Positions 4,802 through 9,464 of a stretch of 9,464 nt of DNA are shown here, one piece after another. A model generated the notes under the pieces. That model searched no databases and was not told the origin of the DNA. It was given only the letters and a program-made list of their open reading frames with translations. The stretch lies in NCBI GenBank assembly GCA_023485745.1, contig JAMCZL010000048.1, positions 1 to 9,464 of the forward strand, read 5' to 3'. Position 1 is the first letter of the stretch; each line of letters starts with the position of its first letter. The DNA is from Candidatus Martarchaeota archaeon. GTDB lineage: Archaea; Micrarchaeota; Micrarchaeia; Micrarchaeales; Micrarchaeaceae. Both the position numbers and the translations under genes were made by a program.

Positions 4802-5470
4802 TCAGATAGGGACGCGCGGTCTTTTGCGTCCCCGCCCCATTTCTTTCAGGTAAAGCCTGAAAAGGTCTATTCTCCTGCTTGCATTTCTAAGCAAAAAGTC
4901 AGTCATTCCCATGGAGTAAATGCTACCGCGGTATATATTTTTCGTCACGAATTTCATTCCGAAGCCGGTGGCGCGCTTCACGGCTTCTGGAGTAACGGCA
5001 TTGGTAACCCTTTTAGTAAAAAATATCCCGCTTCTTGCGAAGTCATAAACCGCGTCATAGAACGATTCGTCAAGCATGGCAACCGCGTCAGTATTTCTTA
5101 TGCTGGGGTGTGTTACGGTTTCTACGAAATACATCATGTACCGCCCCTTTTTCTCCAGCGAGTACACCTTGTCAGCGGTTATCTCCTGATCAAGCATAAG
5201 GCCCTTTTCAGCTTTTCTGAACAGCTTTTCCTTCAGTGCAACAAAATGCCAGTAACCCAGTACATTCAAATCTCCGTCAACAAGGTACCTCGACGAGTAA
5301 GGGCTTTTCTTGAACACCGGCACCCAGTTCTCGCGCGTTCCCTCTTCCTCCTTGGTTATGCCCTTCATGTCTGCGTAGTCAAGGTAGATGAGCCGGTCAA
5401 GCAAGGATTCATAGCTGTATTTGCCGCTTAGAAATGGGTGATATGGAATTACTGCAAGTGTTTCAAACAT
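4802..5470 (-). CDS. Uncharacterised protein, possible GNAT-like acyltransferase fold
   Basis: The 222-residue product has features reminiscent of distant GNAT-like proteins. NVLGYWHFVALKEKLF (69-84) followed by an acidic turn and ITADKVYSL (97-105) resembles the early strands of predicted acetyltransferases. A later segment, KRATGFGMKFV (165-175), then IYRGSIYSMGM (179-189), resembles the usual A-x3-GF-x-x-V end of GNAT domains. I cannot see a clean Q/R-x-x-G-x-G/A acetyl-CoA loop, so the assignment is tentative and activity uncertain. The tail is strongly basic (RRIDLFRLYLKEMGRGRKRPR). The minus-strand frame is preferred over the long antisense ORF because of these motifs and the TATA box upstream. 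It stands alone, convergent with the 163-residue gene and divergent from the SET-domain gene. Confidence 0.7.
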   Translation of the reverse strand: MFETLAVIPYHPFLSGKYSYESLLDRLIYLDYADMKGITKEEEGTRENWVPVFKKSPYSSRYLVDGDLNVLGYWHFVALKEKLFRKAEKGLMLDQEITADKVYSLEKKGRYMMYFVETVTHPSIRNTDAVAMLDESFYDAVYDFARSGIFFTKRVTNAVTPEAVKRATGFGMKFVTKNIYRGSIYSMGMTDFLLRNASRRIDLFRLYLKEMGRGRKRPRVPI

Positions 5471-5482
5471 TGTGTCGCACCG

Positions 5483-5501
5483 CGGGCAATCAAACCGCCC
5501 G
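5483..5501 (-). other. Short hairpin in the leader of the GNAT-like gene
   Basis: CGGGC (5483-5487) and GCCCG (5497-5501) form a 5-base stem with a 9-base loop at the predicted 5' end of the transcript. It may affect translation or mRNA stability, or be incidental. Confidence 0.2.
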
Positions 5502-5521
5502 ATAAAGATTATGCATCATGC

Positions 5522-5535
5522 AAATTATAAAAAAC
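5522..5535 (-). promoter_or_regulatory. TATA box of the GNAT-like gene
   Basis: The minus strand reads GTTTTTTATAATTT. A start site about 25 bases downstream (near 5502) would give a leader of about 30 bases before the ATG at 5470. Confidence 0.4.
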
Positions 5536-5620
5536 TTTTATTGAATTGCAGCAAAGGTTTGCACCGGGGCACTAGGCAAGAATATGGCTTACTGTCCGCC
5601 AGAAACAAGGAATGTAGAGG

Positions 5621-5632
5621 CAAATATATAAA
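5621..5632 (+). promoter_or_regulatory. TATA box of the SET-domain gene
   Basis: CAAATATATAAA lies about 45 bases before the ATG at 5672, giving a predicted leader of roughly 20 bases. A four-codon ORF (ATG at 5661, TGA overlapping the main ATG) falls in that leader. The rest of 5471-5671 holds only the divergent promoters and a small GCAAA-GG-TTTGC palindrome at 5551-5562. Confidence 0.45.
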
Positions 5633-5671
5633 GACGCGCTTGCAGAAACTAGAATTATAGATGTTGGTTGC

Positions 5672-6067
5672 ATGATGCTCATAAAAACCCGGATAGGGCC
5701 TAGCAGGATACAAGGCATAGGGCTTTTTGCTGACCAGGATATAAAGAAAGGAACTGCGATATGGAGGTTCACTCCTGGATTTGACTTGAAGTTTACGGAT
5801 GAACAGATCAAACGCCTACCGCCGAGAGCAAGAAGGTACATAATAAAATACAGCTGGAAAAGCGACAGGAGCCACTTGCGTTGCTTTTCCCTAGATGACG
5901 GAAAATACTTCAACCATTCCGACAATCCGAATGCACTCAGCAGATACTATGATGGCGAAGAGGAGGTAGTTACCAAGGCCATAAGGGACATAAAAAAAGG
6001 CGAAGAGATTACGGACAACTACAGATCTTTTGAAAGCGCATTCAGAAAGCCCAAAAATTATAAGTAG
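5672..6067 (+). CDS. Small SET-domain protein, putative lysine methyltransferase
   Basis: The 131-residue protein is essentially a bare SET domain. GIGLFADQDIKKGTAI (15-30) is the opening strand pair, FNHSDNPNAL (80-89) is the NHS-x2-PN motif that binds S-adenosylmethionine, and GEEITDNY (110-117) ends in the conserved active-site Tyr. The Cys of the eukaryotic NHSCxPN form is Asp-Asn here, and there is no cysteine-rich post-SET region, as in other short prokaryotic SET proteins. The domain transfers a methyl group from SAM to a protein lysine. Archaeal members may act on chromatin proteins, but no target is visible here. Two adjacent ATGs (5672 and 5675) make the exact start ambiguous. The gene appears monocistronic, with its own TATA box. 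Confidence 0.88.
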   Translation: MMLIKTRIGPSRIQGIGLFADQDIKKGTAIWRFTPGFDLKFTDEQIKRLPPRARRYIIKYSWKSDRSHLRCFSLDDGKYFNHSDNPNALSRYYDGEEEVVTKAIRDIKKGEEITDNYRSFESAFRKPKNYK

Positions 6068-6178
6068 AAGACTGCAGCTGCGCCGCGCATCAAAGGTTGC
6101 CTCATTTTAGCACTCTTGCGGCAATAGCATTAAATAAGGAAAGGAAAAATTAGTTATTGGATATTTTCACGTGATAAT

Positions 6179-6721
6179 ATGTCAGAACAATCAAGCAATG
6201 GGCGCAGCAAAAACAGCAAACAGGGCACCCAATACCTTGCAGGTGCAATAATATTGATAGTTGTAGTGCTGGCTGTCGGATACTTGGCCTACAGCAGCGC
6301 GGCGTTTAGCACTGTGGCGGTTGGCGACAACGTCAGCGTGTTCTATACTGGAAGCTTCACTAACGGCACAGTATTCAATACCAATGTAGGCGGTGCGCCG
6401 TTTAACTTTACGGTTGGGGCCAACCAGGTAATACCGGGGTTTGACAGCGCAGTAGTAGGCATGCACGTAGGGCAGAACAAAACGGTAACTCTTCCTCCGA
6501 GCGAAGCGTACGGTCCTGTAAACCAAAGCTTGATAGTGCAGGCTCCGCTGTCCGAATTTAAGAATGCAAGCGTGACGGTCGGCCTGCACGTTTCCACTCC
6601 GACAGGGCTTTCCGGCGTGGTCACTGCCATTACCTCAAACACGGCAACCATTGATTTCAACCCGCCCCTTGCAGGCAGAACCCTAATATTTGACATAAAG
6701 GTAGCGGCGATAAGGAAATAG
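6179..6721 (+). CDS. Membrane-anchored FKBP-type peptidyl-prolyl isomerase
   Basis: The 180-residue product has a short basic cytosolic N-terminus, a single membrane segment at about 19-40 (YLAGAIILIVVVLAVGYLAY) and a SlyD-like FKBP domain. In that domain are VSVFYTGSFTNGTVF (52-66), VIPGFDSAVVGMHVGQ (84-99) and the EAYGP motif (109-113). A short insert-in-flap region follows, then NPPLAGRTLIFDIKV (161-175). With the basic end inside, the isomerase would face the cell exterior and help fold exported proteins. Six N-x-S/T sequons (N51, N62, N76, N100, N115, N129) lie in the outer part and none in the cytosolic tail, consistent with surface glycosylation in archaea. There is no lipobox or signal-peptidase site. 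Its promoter is weak: AT-rich stretches at 6129-6140 and 6146-6158 are candidates. Confidence 0.93.
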   Translation: MSEQSSNGRSKNSKQGTQYLAGAIILIVVVLAVGYLAYSSAAFSTVAVGDNVSVFYTGSFTNGTVFNTNVGGAPFNFTVGANQVIPGFDSAVVGMHVGQNKTVTLPPSEAYGPVNQSLIVQAPLSEFKNASVTVGLHVSTPTGLSGVVTAITSNTATIDFNPPLAGRTLIFDIKVAAIRK

Positions 6722-6786
6722 GCTCACCTGCAGCTTTGAATGTACAGAATTCAGCTTTAAGGCATAGGCTACTACCAAAAGCAGCG

Positions 6787-6797
6787 CTATAAATTTG
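6787..6797 (+). promoter_or_regulatory. TATA box of the HAM1/ITPase-like gene
   Basis: CTATAAATTTG is centred about 27 bases before the ATG at 6820, which predicts a leaderless or nearly leaderless message and supports that start. Confidence 0.5.
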
Positions 6798-6819
6798 CAT
6801 TGCACGCGATGAACACGCT

Positions 6820-7416
6820 ATGGCAGCCTTAATACATTTTGCAACGACCAATACTGGCAAGCTTGCCTCAGCTTCCAGGGTTCTTTCTGGCTACGGCATT
6901 GCCGTGAGGGGCATAAACTTCGAGATCCCCGAGCCGAGGAGCTTTGACCTGAAAAAAATAGCTCACGCAAAAGCGAGGTTTGCATATTCGCGGCTGCGAA
7001 AGCCCTGCATAGTGCAGGACTCTGGATTCTACATCGCGTCCCTTCGCGGATTTCCAAGGACCTATGTACATTTTGTTCTTGACACAATAGGAACGGAAGG
7101 CATTCTTGCCATAACCAGGGGCAGAAACAGAGCGTGTTCTTTTAGGGCGTGCCTGACTTACTACGACGGGAAGAGGTTTTACGATTTTACTTCTGAGGAC
7201 AGGGGCAGCATTTCAGAAAGCGAGCGCGGCCACGTGAAGCCGTTCCATTGGTCGAAAATCTTCTTGATATTCATCCCGGAAGGAAGCACAAAGACCCTTG
7301 CAGAGATGAGCCGGAATGATTATATGAGATGGTATGACATTGCAAAGAGCAAGTCAGAGTTCGTAAAATTCGGAAGCTGGTATTCGCGCAAAATCCATTC
7401 TGGAGCGGCAAACTGA
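6820..7416 (+). CDS. HAM1/RdgB-like nucleoside triphosphate pyrophosphatase, divergent
   Basis: The 198-residue product belongs to the HAM1/ITPase family, which hydrolyses ITP, XTP and similar damaged nucleotides to monophosphates. Evidence is the phosphate-binding TTNTGK (9-14), VQDSGFYIASLRGFP (65-79) with the catalytic Asp67, TYVHFVLDTIG (81-91), the strand CSFRACLTYYDG (107-118), and FIPEGSTKTLAEM (151-163). Length is close to normal. However, the usual GFGYDPIF region reads PFHWSKIF (141-148), and the C-terminal SHR motif that helps recognise the purine base is replaced around WYDIAK (171-176). It may prefer another nucleotide or be less specific. The start is fixed by the TATA box at 6787-6797. 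The gene converges on the ABC permease gene with a 16-base gap. Confidence 0.85.
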   Translation: MAALIHFATTNTGKLASASRVLSGYGIAVRGINFEIPEPRSFDLKKIAHAKARFAYSRLRKPCIVQDSGFYIASLRGFPRTYVHFVLDTIGTEGILAITRGRNRACSFRACLTYYDGKRFYDFTSEDRGSISESERGHVKPFHWSKIFLIFIPEGSTKTLAEMSRNDYMRWYDIAKSKSEFVKFGSWYSRKIHSGAAN

Positions 7417-7432
7417 ATGCGGTTTGCGGGCG

Positions 7433-8236
7433 TCAGCCTATTGCGCTCGTGTAATTCTTCAAGTAGTGGTAAAAGGCCTTCCTGAAAATATATATCAGCA
7501 CTACTGCAAAAAGCACTATGGCAAGCGCAACCCATGCGTTCACTCTGCCCAGCAGTATCTCTGCTGGGTAATATATTGCGAGGCCAATTGGTATCAGAAG
7601 CGAAAATACGAAAACGCCTATTATGCTGTATATCTGCAGCGGATAAGATGAAAATTCACCGAAGACATTCATCAAGTTGCCTGCCCACCTGGCCGATCTC
7701 ATCAGGGAGTACACGACCATGGTAAACACCATCATGAACGAGATTATGGCAGCAAGGCCGAATGCCGCTACAACTACGAACTCTAGCAATGATGCAGCCG
7801 AAGGCCCTATGTTAAGGAGCGCATACGCGATTATCGCAACGCTGGTGAATGCGCCTGAAAGCGAATAAATGCTCCCTAAGGCCAGTGACGACAGGTACGG
7901 CGAATACGGCCTGGTAAGGTAAATGTCGAGGCCTCCCTGTCGCATGAGTGCCACAATGGCCCTCGGCGAAGAAAAATAATTAAGCATTGAAATAATGAAA
8001 GAAGACATGGTGCTCAGGAACAGAAGCTGATAATAACTCCATCCCGCTATTCCGCTTGAAACCGAGTATATAACAGTTATGAATATGAAATTCAGGATAG
8101 GTCCGACTGCTATTGCCAGCAGCAAAAAAATTGCTGACGCCCTGTAGGCAAGTACTTCCTTCCACGCATAAAGCTGCATCGCCAGGAATACCCTTGCATT
8201 GCGCACTTGGCTTCTAATAAATCTGCTGCCTTGCAT
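7433..8236 (-). CDS. ABC-2 type transporter permease (DUF990/ABC2_membrane_6-like), second subunit
   Basis: The 267-residue integral membrane protein has about six hydrophobic segments. After a cytosolic amphipathic start (LYAWKEVLAYRASAIF, 22-37) come the membrane helices. The loop RQGGLDIYLTRPYSPYLSSL (about 99-118) is the hallmark of this permease family, as is FSSYPLQIYS followed by LLIPIGLAIYYPAEILLG near 195-230. Such permeases pair with a second permease and a NatA/DrrA-type ATPase to export an unknown substrate. The ATG at 8236 directly abuts the TAA of the upstream permease (8239-8237), so the two are co-translated. The C-terminus runs to within 16 bases of the convergent ITPase gene, and no clear terminator is visible between them. 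Confidence 0.88.
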   Translation of the reverse strand: MQGSRFIRSQVRNARVFLAMQLYAWKEVLAYRASAIFLLLAIAVGPILNFIFITVIYSVSSGIAGWSYYQLLFLSTMSSFIISMLNYFSSPRAIVALMRQGGLDIYLTRPYSPYLSSLALGSIYSLSGAFTSVAIIAYALLNIGPSAASLLEFVVVAAFGLAAIISFMMVFTMVVYSLMRSARWAGNLMNVFGEFSSYPLQIYSIIGVFVFSLLIPIGLAIYYPAEILLGRVNAWVALAIVLFAVVLIYIFRKAFYHYLKNYTSAIG

Positions 8237-9052
8237 TTAACCACCTGCAGAAGTTATGCTCTTGTAAGCCTGCCTCCAAGTAAGGCGCCCTATTGCGTAA
8301 AGCACTAGAAACCATGCGAGGCCGCCTAAAAACATTTCTGGAGCAACAGCGCTGGGATTCGTCAGGGCAGTTATGGGCAGGTAAAACATGTACTGAAAAG
8401 GCAGCAGGCCTATTATTTTGGCCGCCGCTCCGGAAAACAGGGAAAGCGGTATCATAGCGCCTCCCAGCAGAGATGTCATCAGCCCCTCGAAAATCACGAA
8501 CCCGTTTATGTCGTTCGCATATGCGCTCAGAGCACCTATGGTGAATTCCATGGAATAGCTCACGCCCATGCCTATCCCTAGCATGGCAATGAATTCTATT
8601 GCGGCAATTGCGCTGAGGTGAACCTTGAAAACCACCAGTATGATAACGAACAGTGGCAGCTCAACCATGGCTGCCCAAGTTAGGTTTTCAATGATGACGG
8701 TTGTAACCGTATACCTTACGTATCCCATCGGCAGTGCCAGCTTTGACGCTATCGCGCCGCGCTTTATGTCATGCTGCATGCTATAGGGAAGATCGGTGTA
8801 CAGTATCAAGTTTACCACGCTTGCAAGGAAAAAGTAAAGTATCATGCTGTCAAGGGTGTAGGTGCCGATATGGTTCGTCTTGGTGGTTGCATATATTACG
8901 GTCCACACGAAAACCATGACAAGGGGATACAGTATGCGCATCAGAAAGCTGAGGACGAGGTCTGACCTGTATGCCAATAGGTCCTTTGCGTTGAGCTTGA
9001 ACATGGCCCAGTACTTTGCCATGTTAAAGCCGGATTTAATCTTTGCTGCCAT
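8237..9052 (-). CDS. ABC-2 type transporter permease (DUF990/ABC2_membrane_6-like), first subunit
   Basis: This is a polytopic membrane protein with about six helices, homologous in layout to the next gene. The start region AKDLLAYRSDLVLSFLMRILYPLVMVF precedes WTVIYATT. The loop DIKRGAIASKLALPMGYVRY matches the family's cytosolic element, and MIPLSLF then LLPFQYMFYLPITAL matches its late conserved block. Three starts are possible: 9097 overlaps the ATPase gene by 62 bases, 9052 by 17 bases, and 9022 lies 13 bases after the ATPase stop. I chose 9052 (MAAKIKSG) as a compromise; the extra N-terminus from 9097 shows no conserved feature and no ribosome site decides the matter. It forms the membrane pore with the second permease. 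Confidence 0.85.
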   Translation of the reverse strand: MAAKIKSGFNMAKYWAMFKLNAKDLLAYRSDLVLSFLMRILYPLVMVFVWTVIYATTKTNHIGTYTLDSMILYFFLASVVNLILYTDLPYSMQHDIKRGAIASKLALPMGYVRYTVTTVIIENLTWAAMVELPLFVIILVVFKVHLSAIAAIEFIAMLGIGMGVSYSMEFTIGALSAYANDINGFVIFEGLMTSLLGGAMIPLSLFSGAAAKIIGLLPFQYMFYLPITALTNPSAVAPEMFLGGLAWFLVLYAIGRLTWRQAYKSITSAGG

Positions 9053-9464
9053 GGTGCGAAGCCCTTTTCTTGTAGAATTGGCGCAGCGTTGTGCCAAAGT
9101 CCGGCTCTGCTATGCTGTAGTCGGCAACTTTGTCCGAGGACAGGAATGTGCCAAGCCTCTTGTCCTTTATCATCTCGCCCGGAATGCTGAACTTTATGTA
9201 GTCCTTGGTGCGCTCAAGCATCTTTATGCCGTGCAGGAGCGGCAGTCTTGAATTCCCTTTCAGATACGCAGTGACCTCCCTGTAATCCCCGAACATCTTC
9301 GATATTCCTTGGTTTGTGCCGTCGTATATTATGTTGCCTTTGTCAAGTATTATGGTCCTCTTGGCAAGTATCTTTATGTCGTCTATTATGTGCGTCGCTA
9401 TTATGAATGTTGTACCGAACCGCTTGTTCATATCAAATAGCGCATCCCTTAGCGCTCATGAGCA
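9036..9464 (-). CDS. ABC transporter ATP-binding protein, C-terminal part (partial)
   Basis: Only the C-terminal portion is present. The stretch ALRDALFDMNKRFGTTFIIATH carries the post-D-loop helix and the H-loop His of ABC ATPases, followed by KRTIILDKGNIIYDGT, a standard strand pair. The remaining 90 or so residues form the variable tail seen in NatA/DrrA-type exporters. Walker A, the signature motif and Walker B lie beyond the window end. The ATG at 9431 is internal to the conserved domain and is not the true start. Reading further upstream in frame meets a TGA at 9458-9456, only seven bases from the window edge, which should not be there in an intact gene. It may be an edge error, a frameshift or a real break. 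The gene precedes two permeases and would energise them. Confidence 0.8.

Noticed and set aside
4715..5431. Long plus-strand ORF of 238 codons
   Set aside because: It is antisense to the GNAT-like gene, has no recognisable domain, and no promoter precedes it; the minus-strand frame has family-like motifs and a TATA box.
5551..5562. GCAAA-GG-TTTGC palindrome in the GNAT-like/SET intergenic region
   Set aside because: Short, not positioned at either TATA box or predicted start, and compatible with chance.
5472..5660. Possible 62-codon plus-strand gene starting with GTG
   Set aside because: It covers both divergent TATA boxes and the leader hairpin and has no recognisable feature.
1..9464. tRNA, rRNA, CRISPR, insertion sequence or phage features
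   Set aside because: No tRNA T-arm pattern, regularly spaced repeats, transposase-like ORF or terminal inverted repeats were found on either strand.

Overview
The window reads as archaeal DNA of moderate GC with very tight gene packing. Several genes have an AT-rich TATA-like box about 25 bases upstream of the ATG and almost no leader, which is the pattern of leaderless archaeal transcripts. A small SET-domain protein, a membrane-anchored FKBP rich in N-glycosylation sequons and a CYTH protein fit the same picture. Small proteins, operons joined by 4-base ATGA overlaps and unusual family variants would suit a reduced-genome archaeon, for instance a DPANN or Micrarchaeota-like lineage. That placement is inference and no marker gene here proves it. 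I see no rRNA, tRNA, CRISPR array, insertion sequence or phage gene.

Layout. Bases 83-1835, minus strand: a YdcF/SanA-like DUF218 protein preceded by an amidohydrolase-2 (ACMSD-like) protein, probably co-transcribed. Bases 1836-2086: a divergent intergenic region with two TATA boxes and several repeats. Bases 2087-2536, plus strand: an HxlR-type winged-helix regulator with a C-terminal cysteine cluster. Its 3' end overlaps the convergent gene. Bases 4097 to 2489, minus strand: a three-gene operon with both junctions ATGA, encoding a 76-residue cysteine-rich protein that looks like the detached C-terminal cluster domain of MoaA, then a CYTH-domain protein, then a PfkB-type sugar or nucleoside kinase. 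Bases 4098-4226: a very AT-rich divergent promoter. Bases 4227-4718, plus strand: an unrecognised 163-residue protein ending in a terminator-like hairpin. Bases 4802-5470, minus strand: a possible GNAT-like protein. Bases 5672-7416, plus strand: three monocistronic-looking genes, namely a SET-domain protein, a membrane-anchored FKBP prolyl isomerase and a divergent HAM1/ITPase. Bases 7433-9464, minus strand: an ABC-2 exporter made of two permeases and the C-terminal part of their ATPase, which runs off the window.

Most of the window is housekeeping or metabolic with small-scale oddities. The best candidate for something undescribed is the MoaA-tail/CYTH/PfkB operon. Next are the HxlR regulator with its possible metal- or redox-sensing tail and repeat-rich promoter, the amidohydrolase with a missing metal ligand and the ITPase homologue lacking the usual base-recognition motifs. 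The 163-residue protein has no family I recognise. All functional statements rest on motif recognition by eye.
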